From positions 7,416,001 to 7,480,000 of the forward strand of contig NZ_FPJG01000006.1 of assembly GCF_900119165.1 (NCBI RefSeq): a stretch of DNA of 64,000 nucleotides, given 5' to 3'. A program made the position numbers and the translations under genes. Below are positions 37,638 to 46,495 of the stretch, one piece after another. Numbering within the stretch: the first letter of the stretch is position 1; each line of letters begins with the position of its first letter. This DNA comes from Amycolatopsis australiensis (lineage in GTDB: Bacteria > Actinomycetota > Actinomycetes > Mycobacteriales > Pseudonocardiaceae). Under the pieces are notes generated by a model. It did no database searches. It was not told where the DNA came from and saw nothing but the letters and a program-made list of their open reading frames with translations.

Positions 37638-39749
37638 ATGACGTTCACCGCTGAAGAAGCGAAGGCCGCCTTCCCGGACGAGGTCGTCACGCACGCCGTG
37701 ACGCGCCTGGTGAAGGTCCCCGGGCTCACCAAGCCAGTCGCGCTCATCACGCTCGACAACGGCCACGACCACACCCGGCCGAACACCTTCGGCCCGCAGG
37801 GCCTGGTGTCGCTGAACGCGGCGCTGGACAAGGCCTTCGAGGCCGAGCCCGCCGCGATCGCCGTCACCGGCAAGCCGTTCATCTTCGCCGTCGGCGCCGA
37901 CCTGTCCGGCGTCGAGCAGGTCAGCGACCCGAAGCTGGCGCGCGAGATCGCCCAGACCGGGCACGACGTGTTCCGCCGCCTCACCGAGTCGAAGATCCCG
38001 ACCTTCGGCTTCGTCAACGGCGCGGTCATGGGCGGCGGCCTGGAGCTGGCTCTTTCGTGCCACTACCGGACGCTGTCGGAGAACACCGCCGCCATCGCCT
38101 TCCCGGAGGTCTTCCTCGGGCTGTTCCCGGGCTGGGGCGGCACGCAGCTGCTGCCGAACCTGATCGGCGCGGACGCGGCCGTCACGGTGATCATCGAGAA
38201 CGCCCTGGCGCAGAACAAGATGCTCAACGTCAAGCAGGCGGCCGAGCTCGGCATCGTCGACGCGGTCTTCGGCTCGGCCGACTACCTCGAGCAGTCACTG
38301 CTGTGGCTGGCCAAGGTGGTCAACGGCGAGATCACGCCGGAGCGCCGCGAGATCGACCGCGGTGCGGCGTGGGACGCGGCCATCGCCCGCGCGAAGTCCA
38401 TTGTGGACGGGCGCACGCACGGCGCGTCGCCGGGTGCGACCAAGGCCGTCGAACTCCTCCAGCTCGCGAAGGAGAACGACCTCGACCGCGGGTACGCCGC
38501 CGAGACCGACGGCCTCGCCGAGCTGCTGATGTCCGACGTCCTGCGCGCCGGGCTGTACTCGTTCAACCTGGTCAACAAGCGCGCCAAGCGCCCGGCGGGC
38601 GCGCCGGACAAGTCGCTGGCGCGCAAGGTGAACAAGGTCGGCATCGTCGGCGCCGGCCTGATGGCCAGCCAGCTCGCGCTGCTGTTCGTGCGGCGGCTCA
38701 AGGTGCCGGTCGTGCTCACCGACGTCGACCAGGAACGCGTCGACAAGGGCGTCGGGTACGTCCACGCCGAGATCGACAAGCTCCTGAGCAAGAAGCGCGT
38801 CTCCCCGGACGGCGCGAACCGGCTCAAGGCGCTCGTGTCCGGTTCGCTCGACAAGGCCGCGTTCGCCGACGCCGACTTCGTCATCGAAGCCGTCTTCGAG
38901 GAACTGGGCGTCAAGCAGCAGGTGTTCGCCGAGCTGGAGCAGCACGTCTCGCCCGAGGCGATCCTGGCGACGAACACCTCGTCGCTGTCGATCACCGCGA
39001 TGGCGTCGAAGCTGCGGCACCCCGAGCGCGTCGTGGGCTTCCACTTCTTCAACCCGGTCGCCGTGCTGCCGCTGCTGGAGATCGTCCGCGGCGAGCAGAC
39101 CGACGACGCTTCGCTGGCGACGGCGTTCGCGGTCGGCAAGCAGCTGAAGAAGTCGAGCGTGCTGGTGAAGGACGCGTCGGCGTTCGTCGTCAACCGGCTG
39201 CTGCTGCGCTTCCTCGGCGAGGTGCTGGTCACCGTCGACGAGGGCACGCCGTTCGACGTCGCCGACAAGGCCCTGGAACCGCTCGGCCTGCCGATGACGC
39301 CGCTGACGCTGATGCAGCTCGTCGGCCCGGCCATCGCGCTGCACGTGGGCGAGACGCTGCACGAGGCCTTCCCGGACCGGTTCACCGTGTCGGAGAACCT
39401 CGCGAAGTTCGTCAAGGCGGGCAAGAAGGGCGTCTGGATCTGGGACGAGCAGGGCAACCAGTCCGTCGACCCGGAAGTCGCCGAGCTGTGGACCCAGGGT
39501 GACAAGCCGTCCACGTCGGAGCAGGTGCGCGACCGGGCGCTGTCGGCCATCGCCGAGGAGATCCGGATCATGCTCGACGAGGGCGTGGTCGCCGAGGCGC
39601 AGGACATCGACCTGTGCCTGATCCTCGGCGCGGGCTGGCCGTTCTGGAACGGCGGCATCACGCCGTACCTGGACCGCACCGGCGTGTCGGAGCGGGTCAA
39701 CGGCAAGCCGTTCCTCGCGCCGGGCGTGGCCTCGGTCCCGGCTTCCTAG
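37638..39749 (+). CDS. fadB: 3-hydroxyacyl-CoA dehydrogenase / enoyl-CoA hydratase
   Basis: A 703-residue bifunctional enzyme. The N-terminal crotonase domain (about 1-310) has FIFAVGADLSGVEQ and the oxyanion segment GAVMGGGLELALSCHYR. The NAD-binding dehydrogenase domain starts near 330 (VGIVGAGLMASQLALLF) and contains NTSSLSITAMA and the HxxH-type segment VGFHFFNPVAVLPLLE. Two C-terminal helical domains complete it. The TAG stop overlaps the stop of the convergent gene in a CTAG tetranucleotide. Confidence 0.95.
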   Translation: MTFTAEEAKAAFPDEVVTHAVTRLVKVPGLTKPVALITLDNGHDHTRPNTFGPQGLVSLNAALDKAFEAEPAAIAVTGKPFIFAVGADLSGVEQVSDPKLAREIAQTGHDVFRRLTESKIPTFGFVNGAVMGGGLELALSCHYRTLSENTAAIAFPEVFLGLFPGWGGTQLLPNLIGADAAVTVIIENALAQNKMLNVKQAAELGIVDAVFGSADYLEQSLLWLAKVVNGEITPERREIDRGAAWDAAIARAKSIVDGRTHGASPGATKAVELLQLAKENDLDRGYAAETDGLAELLMSDVLRAGLYSFNLVNKRAKRPAGAPDKSLARKVNKVGIVGAGLMASQLALLFVRRLKVPVVLTDVDQERVDKGVGYVHAEIDKLLSKKRVSPDGANRLKALVSGSLDKAAFADADFVIEAVFEELGVKQQVFAELEQHVSPEAILATNTSSLSITAMASKLRHPERVVGFHFFNPVAVLPLLEIVRGEQTDDASLATAFAVGKQLKKSSVLVKDASAFVVNRLLLRFLGEVLVTVDEGTPFDVADKALEPLGLPMTPLTLMQLVGPAIALHVGETLHEAFPDRFTVSENLAKFVKAGKKGVWIWDEQGNQSVDPEVAELWTQGDKPSTSEQVRDRALSAIAEEIRIMLDEGVVAEAQDIDLCLILGAGWPFWNGGITPYLDRTGVSERVNGKPFLAPGVASVPAS

Positions 39750-40174
39750 TATTCGCCCTCGCGAGGGCACTTCGGCGGCGGCGCGGTGAGTTTCAGCTGC
39801 GCCGCCGCCGCGTCCGCGTCGATCACCGTGACGCGCTCGGCGGTCCGGTAGCGGCTGTGCAGCTCCCGCGCCCACGCCTTCAGGTCGGTCCCCGGGACGG
39901 CGAGCAGGAAGACCGACGGCGGGTCGACGAACACCCGACGCGCCTTCGGGTCGTCGCGGAAGGACCGTGCCGCGGCCCACGTATCCTCGCCGGCCGGAAA
40001 GACCAGGACGACCGCCGCGCACGGGGTGTGGCCGGCCAGCGGCGCGGGGTTCGTGTCCACCGGCAGGGCGGGCGGCCGCACGAGCGCCGCGACGAAGAAC
40101 GCCAGCCCGGCCCCGGCGGCCAAGGCCGTCGCGGCCGCGGGCAGCACCGTCCGGCTCAGGGGCTTGTGCGTCAC
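39746..40174 (-). CDS. Hypothetical membrane-anchored secreted protein
   Basis: A 142-residue protein from GTG 40174; GTG 40186 is also possible. One N-terminal membrane span (AAATALAAGAGLAFFVAALV) is followed by an extracytoplasmic domain. Its strand-helix pattern (VVLVFPAGEDTWAAARSFRD, then RVFVDPPSVFLLAVPGTD) resembles FtsX-type extracellular domains, a weak impression only. There are three cysteines. The stop codon overlaps the fadB stop. It is divergent from the PHP-domain gene, with about 70 nt between. Confidence 0.6.
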   Translation of the reverse strand: MTHKPLSRTVLPAAATALAAGAGLAFFVAALVRPPALPVDTNPAPLAGHTPCAAVVLVFPAGEDTWAAARSFRDDPKARRVFVDPPSVFLLAVPGTDLKAWARELHSRYRTAERVTVIDADAAAAQLKLTAPPPKCPREGEY

Positions 40175-40243
40175 CTCCAAGATCACAGCACACGTTGGCC
40201 GCCGGGACACCGTCCGTTCACTCCGGCGGCTTAGCGTCCGGCC

Positions 40244-41779
40244 GTGACCACCGACAGACGCCGGTTCCTCAAGGGCGCCGGGCTCGCGGCCGCCGCCGCG
40301 GGCGTGCCCCTCCCGGCCCCCGCCGGCCTCGATCTCGATCTCGGCCGCGTGTGCGGCCGCTACCAGTGGCTGGCCGGCGACCACCACACCCACAGCCAGT
40401 ACTCGTACGACGCGATGTACCGGATCGACCAGATCGCGCGCGGCGGGCGCGCGCACGGCGCCGACTGGATCGTGTTCACCGACCACGGCCACGCCGAGCA
40501 CGAGAAGGTGTCGGTCGAGCCCACCGAAGCCGACTTCCTCGCCGCCCGGGCGAAGTACCCGGACCTGCTGCTGTGGCACGGCCTGGAGTGGAACGTCCCG
40601 GGCGCCGAGCACGCCACGGTGTTCTTCCAGGCCGGAGCGCAGCAGGCCGCGAAGCTGCGCGAGTTCGAGCGGACCTTCGACTGGCGGCTGACGAACTCGG
40701 AGGCGTCGAACCCGGCGAACGAGGCCCTCGCGCTTCGGGCGCTTCGCTGGCTCGCCGACGAGGAACGCGCGCGGCGGATCCACGCGCCGGTCGTGCTGAT
40801 CAACCACCCGCTGCGCAACGGCCGCGTCGCCCCGCACGAGCTGCGTGCCTACCGCGACGCCGCGCCGCACATCGTCATCGGCATGGAAGGCGCGCCCGGC
40901 GCGCAGGCGGACGGCTTCCCGAAGCCGTCCGGCAACGGCGGCGCGCGCGGCGGTTACGCGAACAGCCCCGGCGCGAACTCGTGGCCGGGCTACCCGGCCG
41001 AGGCGTACCGGACGCACGGCGGCTGGGACTGGGCGACGGCGAAGGTCGGCGGGCTGTGGGACTCGCTGCTCGCCGAGGGCAAGCCGTGGTGGATCACCAC
41101 GAACTCCGACTCGCACTACAACCGCGGCGACACGCTCGTGCGGCCGGACGTGCCCGGCGACTGGTACGACACGCACGGGAAGTTCCCCGACCCCGTCGAC
41201 TCGGGTGTTCCGCAGCTGCTCGCGCCGTACGCGGACTTCTACCCCGGAGAGTTCAGCCGGACGTACGTCGGCGTGACGCGGCGAAGCCTCGACGGCGTCC
41301 TCGAGGGCCTGCGCGCCGGGCGGATCTGGCTCACGCACGGCGGCCTGGTGCAGGACCTGCAGGTCGGCGCGTACGGCGGCGGTTCCGCCGCGACGCTCGG
41401 CGGGCGCCTGCGCGTCCGGCGCGGTTCCGACGTCACGGTCGTGGTCGGCGCGCGGCTGGCGTCGCGGCCGAACGGCGGCGGGTCGGTGCCGCGGCTGGCG
41501 CGGCTGGACGTCGTCGCGGGCCCGGTCACCGGCCCGGCCGCCGACCGCGACGCGATGACCGCGCCCGGCACCCGGGTCGCCGAGTCGTTCGAGCCGCGGT
41601 GGGCACCGGGACGGCAGGTCGTGTTCCGGCACACCTTCCGGAACGTGCGGGCGCCGTTCTACGCGCGGATCCGCGGGACGAACGGCGACGGCGAGCCGGC
41701 TCCGGACGTCGCCGGGCAGGCGAACCCGTTCGAGGACTTGTGGTTGTACGCGAACCCGATTTTCGTGGACGTGTGCTGA
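40244..41779 (+). CDS. CehA/McbA-type PHP-domain metallohydrolase, Tat-exported
   Basis: A 511-residue protein with a twin-arginine signal (DRRRFLKGAGLAAAAAGVPL). The PHP metal motifs are GDHHTHSQYSYD (about 46), VFTDHGHAEH, HGLEWNVPG, INHPL and TNSDSHYNRGD near 290. A beta-sandwich region follows. CehA/McbA members hydrolyse carbamates or phosphodiesters; the substrate is unknown. GTG 40244 lies 7 nt after TAGCGT (40232-40237), a leaderless promoter. The next gene overlaps the stop by 7 nt. Confidence 0.85.
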   Translation: MTTDRRRFLKGAGLAAAAAGVPLPAPAGLDLDLGRVCGRYQWLAGDHHTHSQYSYDAMYRIDQIARGGRAHGADWIVFTDHGHAEHEKVSVEPTEADFLAARAKYPDLLLWHGLEWNVPGAEHATVFFQAGAQQAAKLREFERTFDWRLTNSEASNPANEALALRALRWLADEERARRIHAPVVLINHPLRNGRVAPHELRAYRDAAPHIVIGMEGAPGAQADGFPKPSGNGGARGGYANSPGANSWPGYPAEAYRTHGGWDWATAKVGGLWDSLLAEGKPWWITTNSDSHYNRGDTLVRPDVPGDWYDTHGKFPDPVDSGVPQLLAPYADFYPGEFSRTYVGVTRRSLDGVLEGLRAGRIWLTHGGLVQDLQVGAYGGGSAATLGGRLRVRRGSDVTVVVGARLASRPNGGGSVPRLARLDVVAGPVTGPAADRDAMTAPGTRVAESFEPRWAPGRQVVFRHTFRNVRAPFYARIRGTNGDGEPAPDVAGQANPFEDLWLYANPIFVDVC

Positions 41780-42864
41780 AAGGACTGTTCCGGCGGCTGC
41801 TCGTCCGGTCGATCATGACCGGGCTGCGGTGGCTGCTGCGGTTGCCGTCACCGGTGCTGCGAGTGCTCGCGGGACGTCCGGTCGTGGTCGACGGACGTCA
41901 GCCGGTGGTCTCGGCGCGCGTGCTGATGCGGGTGGCGCGCCTCGCGCCGTTCGACGCGCCGCACCACAACGGCAGTCTGGAGCGGGCGCGGGCCGAGCTG
42001 AACCTGGCGGGCGCGCTCGCCGGCGCCGGCGTCTGCCCCGGCGTCCGGACGTCCGGCTCGTCGTGGCCGGGGCCCGGCGGGCCGCTGCCGCTGCGGCGGT
42101 ACGAGCCGGCCGGGGTCCCGGCGCCCGGCCCGGGGCTCGTGTACTTCCACGGCGGCGGGTTCGTGCTCGGCAGCCTCGACACGCACGAGGGCGCGTGCCG
42201 GCTGCTGGCCGAGGAGGCCGGGGTGCGGGTGGTGTCGATCGGCTACCGGCTGGCGCCGGAACACCCGTTCCCGGCCGCGGCTTCGGACGCGGTGGCCGCG
42301 TTCGCGTACGTGTCCTCGCACGCGGCGGAGTTCGGCATCGACCCGGCCCGGCTGGCGGTGGGCGGCGACAGCAGCGGCGGCAACCTCGCGGCCGTGGTCG
42401 CGCACGCGGGTGCCCGCGGCGAGGTCCCGCGGCCGGCGTTCGGCCTCCTGCTGACCCCGGCGACCGACGCGCTCGGCGAGTCGGAGTCGCACCGGCAGTT
42501 CGGGACGGGCTTCCGTCTCGACCGGGACGAGTGGGCCTGGTACCGGGCGCAGTACCTGCGCGACCCGGCCGAGTACACCGACCCGCGAGCCTCGGTGCTG
42601 TACGACGACGCTCTCGACAGCCTCCCGCCGACGTACGTGGCCACCTGCGGCTTCGACCTGCTCCGCGACGAAGGCGAGGCCTACGCCCGGAAGCTGGCCG
42701 ACGCCGGCGTACCGGTGGTGCACCGGCGGCACGAGGGCCAGCTGCACGGCTTCGCGAACCGGGTCGGCGTGGACCCGGACGCCCACGCGGCCATGCTCCA
42801 CGCGGCCGGCGTTCTCCGCGCCGGTCTCGCCCTCACCGGTCGTGGACGAGAAACAGGGTTCTAG
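41773..42864 (+). CDS. HSL-family alpha/beta hydrolase (carboxylesterase/lipase)
   Basis: A 363-residue hormone-sensitive-lipase-type esterase. The oxyanion motif is YFHGGGFVLGS, the nucleophile motif GGDSSGGNLAAV, the acid is in TCGFDLLRDEG, and the His is in HEGQLHGFAN. A basic amphipathic N-terminus (LFRRLLVRSIMTGLRWLL) may associate with the membrane. GTG 41773 overlaps the preceding stop, so it is co-translated with the PHP enzyme. ATG 41815 is a shorter alternative. Substrate unknown. Confidence 0.9.
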   Translation: MLKGLFRRLLVRSIMTGLRWLLRLPSPVLRVLAGRPVVVDGRQPVVSARVLMRVARLAPFDAPHHNGSLERARAELNLAGALAGAGVCPGVRTSGSSWPGPGGPLPLRRYEPAGVPAPGPGLVYFHGGGFVLGSLDTHEGACRLLAEEAGVRVVSIGYRLAPEHPFPAAASDAVAAFAYVSSHAAEFGIDPARLAVGGDSSGGNLAAVVAHAGARGEVPRPAFGLLLTPATDALGESESHRQFGTGFRLDRDEWAWYRAQYLRDPAEYTDPRASVLYDDALDSLPPTYVATCGFDLLRDEGEAYARKLADAGVPVVHRRHEGQLHGFANRVGVDPDAHAAMLHAAGVLRAGLALTGRGRETGF

Positions 42865-42889
42865 CCCTGCTTCCCACTCACGACACCGG

Positions 42890-44014
42890 TCAGCGGACCG
42901 GGAGGTGGACCGTCACGCCCAGGCCGCCGCCCACGATCGGCTCCGCCGTGACGCTGCCGCCGTGGGCCTGGACCGCCGCGCGGACGATCGACAGGCCCAG
43001 GCCCGCGCCCGACCGGGCCGTGCGGGCCACGCCCGCCCGGCGGAACGGCTCGAACAGCTCCGCCACCGTCGCCGGGTCGACCAGTCCGCCCGACGACCGC
43101 ACCCGCAGCGTCGACCACTGCGGCCCCGGCTGCGTCACGACCTCCAGCCAGCCGCCCTCGACGTTGTGCCGGACGCCGTTCTCCAGCAAGTTGCCCGCGA
43201 TCCGCTCCAGCAGGGCGGGGTCGCCGACCGCCGGCGCGGGCGGGGTCGCGAACGACGCCCGGATCCCGCGTTGCGCGGCCTCCCGGTGCACCGCCTGCCA
43301 GGCCCGGTCGACGACGGCCGCGAGGTCGACCGGTTCACGCACCGCCAGCCCGGCGCCGTCGGTCCTGGCCAGCAGCAGCAGGGAGTTGACGAGCTGCCCG
43401 GCCCGCTCGGTCGCGTCGCGGACCACGCCCGCCATCCGGCGCAGCTCGGCCTCGTCGGCGGCGTCGTCGGCGAGGGTGACGTCCAGTTCGGTGCGGATCA
43501 CCGACAACGGCGTCCGCAGCTCGTGGCTCGCGTTCGCGACGAAGTGGCGTTGCGCGTCGAACGCGGCCTGCAGCCGGTCGAGCATGTCGTCGAACGTGCC
43601 GGCCAGCTCGGCCAGCTCGTCGCGCGAGCGGACCTCGCCGATCCGCTCCCCCAGCGACTCGACCGACAGCCGCCGCGCGGTGCCGGTGATCTCGCGCAGG
43701 GGCAGCAGCACGCGGGAGGTGAACGTCCAGGCGAGGATCGCCGCGGCCGCGACCACCAGCAGGAACGCGATCGACCCGAACAGCAGCATCCGGTCGCGGG
43801 CGTGCACGCGCAGGTGCTCGGCCAGCGTCGACGCGTCGACCGTGACACCGTCGACGACCACCGTGCTGCCCGGCGGCATCTGCGGGACGGTGTCGAGCGA
43901 GTCCCGCACCAGCGTCCAGGCCAGCCAGAGCAGCAGCAGGCTGACCGCGGCCACGAGCACGGTCGCCAGCAGGGTGATCCGGGCGCGGAGGCTGCGGGTG
44001 CCCGGCAGGTTCAC
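42890..44014 (-). CDS. Sensor histidine kinase
   Basis: A 374-residue membrane kinase. Two spans (about 12-35 and 77-98) flank a small extracytoplasmic loop of about 40 residues. HAMP follows, then the phospho-acceptor His164 in NASHELRTPLSVIRTEL, the N box NLLENGVRHN and the G box GAGLGLSIVRAAVQAHGG. The GTG start overlaps the response-regulator stop as GTGA. The short sensor loop suggests it senses membrane or cation signals, which cannot be proven here. Confidence 0.9.
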   Translation of the reverse strand: MNLPGTRSLRARITLLATVLVAAVSLLLLWLAWTLVRDSLDTVPQMPPGSTVVVDGVTVDASTLAEHLRVHARDRMLLFGSIAFLLVVAAAAILAWTFTSRVLLPLREITGTARRLSVESLGERIGEVRSRDELAELAGTFDDMLDRLQAAFDAQRHFVANASHELRTPLSVIRTELDVTLADDAADEAELRRMAGVVRDATERAGQLVNSLLLLARTDGAGLAVREPVDLAAVVDRAWQAVHREAAQRGIRASFATPPAPAVGDPALLERIAGNLLENGVRHNVEGGWLEVVTQPGPQWSTLRVRSSGGLVDPATVAELFEPFRRAGVARTARSGAGLGLSIVRAAVQAHGGSVTAEPIVGGGLGVTVHLPVR

Positions 44015-44688
44015 GCGCGCGGCGCGCCCGGCTCCGGCACCCGGTACCCGGAGCCGACGACGGTCTCGATGATCCCCGGCTCGCCGAGCTTCTTGCGCAG
44101 CGTCATGACGGTGACCCGGACGGTCGTGGTGAACGGGTCGGCGTTCTCGTCCCAGACGCGTTCGAGCAGTTCCTCGCTGCTGACCACGGATCCGGCGGCC
44201 TGCAGCAGGACCTCGAGGACGCCGAACTCCTTGCGCGTCAGCTCGACCGGCCCGCTCGCGCGCCGGACGGTCCGCTTGGCCGGGTCGAGCTCGACGTCGC
44301 CGGCGGTGAGCAGCGGCGGCGCGGCCGGCGTGGCCCGGCGGCCCAGCGCCCGGACGCGGGCGACCAGCTCGGGGAAGGCGAACGGCTTGGCGAGGTAGTC
44401 GTCGGCGCCGAGCGACAGCCCGTCGACGCGGTCGGACACCGAGCTGCTCGCGGTGAGCATCAGCACCCGGGTCAGCTCCCCGGAGGCGACGATCTCCCGG
44501 CACAGCTCGTCCCCGGACATCCCGGGCAGGTCCCGGTCCAGGAGCACGACGTCGTACCGCGTGACGGCGGCCTTCTCGTGCCCGTCGTCCCCGGTGAGCG
44601 CGACGTCCACGGCCATGCCCTCACGGCGCAGCCCGCGGGCGATCGCGTCGGCCAGGGGTTCTTCGTCCTCGACTACCAAAACTCGCAC
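44011..44688 (-). CDS. OmpR-family response regulator
   Basis: A 225-residue regulator. The receiver domain has acidic pocket VVEDEE, phospho-acceptor Asp51 in VVLLDRDLPGMSG and Lys in YLAKPF. The winged-helix domain contains LTRKEFGVLEVLLQAAGSVV and TVMTLRKKLGEPGIIETVVG. GTG 44688 is used because the protein then begins directly with the receiver strand VRVLVVEDE; a longer ATG frame from 44766 has an unlikely lead. It is cotranscribed with the kinase. Confidence 0.9.
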   Translation of the reverse strand: MRVLVVEDEEPLADAIARGLRREGMAVDVALTGDDGHEKAAVTRYDVVLLDRDLPGMSGDELCREIVASGELTRVLMLTASSSVSDRVDGLSLGADDYLAKPFAFPELVARVRALGRRATPAAPPLLTAGDVELDPAKRTVRRASGPVELTRKEFGVLEVLLQAAGSVVSSEELLERVWDENADPFTTTVRVTVMTLRKKLGEPGIIETVVGSGYRVPEPGAPRA

Positions 44689-44760
44689 GAACCCACAATC
44701 CCATATTTTCCTGAGAGTGCCCTTTAAGGACGATGTGCTTCCGGTGAGGCCGAGCCCGAG

Positions 44761-44893
44761 CGCCACAAAGTGGCCCTCGGTGCGTCGAATGACGCCGCGG
44801 CGCGAAGCGCCTCCGTCGAGGGTGGCGGTGGGGACATGGGAGGAGCAACCAAGGCGGCCTTCGGTGCGTCAGACGCAACCAAGGCCACCTTGG
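44761..44893. repeat. Composite repeat: family A half-element, family B unit, family A hairpin (copy 3)
   Basis: 44761-44794 resembles half of the family A hairpin (TGGCCCTCGGTGCGTC). 44791-44835 matches the unit of the 61.7-kb array (GCGAAGCGCCTCCGTCGAGGG, first 20 bases shared closely). 44849-44870 and 44872-44893 form a family A hairpin, 19 of 22 bp matched. The hairpin ends 4 bp before the stop codon of the PucR-type gene. This arrangement fills the 209-bp gap between two minus-strand genes. Confidence 0.75.
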
Positions 44894-44897
44894 GGCG

Positions 44898-46409
44898 CTA
44901 GGAATCCTCCGGTGAGGCCCAGCGCAGGGCGAACCACAGCCGCATCCGGGTCTCCGGGTCCGCCAGATCCACGCCCAGTGCCCGTTCCACCTGGGCGATC
45001 CGGTGCCGGACGCTGTTGCGGTGCACGCCGAGCTCCGCCGCCGTCGGCTCCCAGCCGCCGTGGTGGGCCAGCCACGTCCGCAGCGTGCGGACCAGCGACC
45101 GGTCGCCCTCGCGGTCGAGCGAGAGCAAGGGCCGCAACGCCTTCTCCGCGAAGTCCCGGGAAGCGTCCGGAGCCACCAATGCGTCGAAGTCCAGCGGTGA
45201 ATCCCCCGCCACGACCGGACGTCCGAGCGCCTGGGCCCGCGCGAGCAGCAGGTCGGCTTCGGCCTCCGACAGCCGGTCGGCGGGCGCCGGTGACCCGGCG
45301 GCCGCCAGCCAGCCGGCCGCGCGCAGTTCCTCCAGCCTTTCGACCGGCGCCGCGGCACTCGCGATCGCCACGAACCGGCCGGGCAGCACCGAAACCAGCG
45401 GCGTGTCCAGCCGGGCCCGCAGCCAGTCTGGCCGCTGGGCCACCTCGTCGGGGCCACGGCGGTACGGCACCCCCGCGACCAGCCGGACGACGTCGGATCC
45501 CAGCAGCGACCGGGCCACCGCGCCGGGAGCCGTCCGGCCGAGCAGCAGGCCGGTGGTGGCCGCGCCCAGCTCGGCCGCGTCCGAACCGGCCCGGCCGACC
45601 AGGCCCAGCAGCGCCGCGCCGACGGCGAGGATGGCGCGCTCGGCACCGTCGAAGCGCCGCGGCCGTCCGGTCACCACCAGGTGCGACGCCGTCGCCTGCG
45701 GGTACACCGGCTGGACCACCACGAAGCTGCCGCCTGCCTCGGTGGTCGCGCTGCGGATCCCGCTGCCGGCCCGGACGGTCGCCACCAGCTCCCGCACCTG
45801 CGGCGGCAACGGCACCGGCGCGTCGTGCGCCGACGCCAGCACGTCCCCCGCCCCGACCAGCGCGACCCACGCGCCCAGCCGCGCCGCCAGTGCCGACGTC
45901 AGCTCGCCGAGCCCGCCGCCCGCGGCGCGCGTCAGCGCCTCCCGCGCCGCGGTGATCCGCCGCTGCTCCCGCTGCCCGGCCTCGGTGAGCGCGACCGACA
46001 CCGCGCGGTTGACCGCCAGGAACGGCGTCCGCGCCGGCACCACCAGCAGCGGCAGCCCGTACCGCGCGCAGGCCCGGCGCAGCGCGTCCGGCAGGGTCTC
46101 GAACACCGTCGGGGTGAGCCCGAAGCCCAAGGCCGTCACGCCGGCGTCGCGCAGCCCGCGCACGTACCGGTCGAGGTGCTCCGGCAGGTTGACACCCGCC
46201 GTCAGGATCAGCTCGCCGCCCACCAGGTAGGGCGCGGGGTCCTGCAGCTCGCTCACGTGGGCCCAGCGCACCGGGGCGTCCAGCGCGCCCGGCCGCAGCG
46301 TTTCCGGGACGACCTCCAGCGCCAGCTCCCGGTTGCCGACCACGTCCCGTAACGGGACATTCACCTCCGTGGACATCGCGTCCGCGATCGTGGTCATTTC
46401 GTCCTGCAC
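44898..46409 (-). CDS. PucR family transcriptional regulator of the guanidino-compound operon
   Basis: A 503-residue PucR-type regulator. The N-terminal PucR domain is at about 17-140 (PLRDVVGNRELALEVVPE, ELILTAGVNLP), a GAF-like centre follows, and the C-terminal helix-turn-helix is WEPTAAELGVHRNSVRHRIA. It is divergent from the symporter-ureohydrolase operon with 86 bp between starts. PucR relatives activate genes for purines, GABA or amino acids in response to the metabolite, so it likely controls that operon. GTG 46409 is taken; ATG 46397 is four codons inside. Confidence 0.88.
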   Translation of the reverse strand: MQDEMTTIADAMSTEVNVPLRDVVGNRELALEVVPETLRPGALDAPVRWAHVSELQDPAPYLVGGELILTAGVNLPEHLDRYVRGLRDAGVTALGFGLTPTVFETLPDALRRACARYGLPLLVVPARTPFLAVNRAVSVALTEAGQREQRRITAAREALTRAAGGGLGELTSALAARLGAWVALVGAGDVLASAHDAPVPLPPQVRELVATVRAGSGIRSATTEAGGSFVVVQPVYPQATASHLVVTGRPRRFDGAERAILAVGAALLGLVGRAGSDAAELGAATTGLLLGRTAPGAVARSLLGSDVVRLVAGVPYRRGPDEVAQRPDWLRARLDTPLVSVLPGRFVAIASAAAPVERLEELRAAGWLAAAGSPAPADRLSEAEADLLLARAQALGRPVVAGDSPLDFDALVAPDASRDFAEKALRPLLSLDREGDRSLVRTLRTWLAHHGGWEPTAAELGVHRNSVRHRIAQVERALGVDLADPETRMRLWFALRWASPEDS

Positions 46410-46417
46410 AACGCTGT

Positions 46418-46438
46418 CATGGGACGGATTATCCCATG
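46418..46438. promoter_or_regulatory. Palindromic operator candidate CATGGGA-N7-TCCCATG
   Basis: A perfect 7-bp inverted repeat with a 7-bp spacer, in the divergent gap. The minus-strand GATAAT sequence at its centre looks like the -10 of the PucR gene, so a protein bound here would block its own promoter. A TACGGT element at 46461-46466 may be the -10 of the plus-strand operon, whose GTG has AGGAGG 6 nt upstream. Confidence 0.6.
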
Positions 46439-46495
46439 CCGAAGCGGGGGCGCGTGAACCTACGGTGACCCGGACAACGACGTGAGGAGGACACC

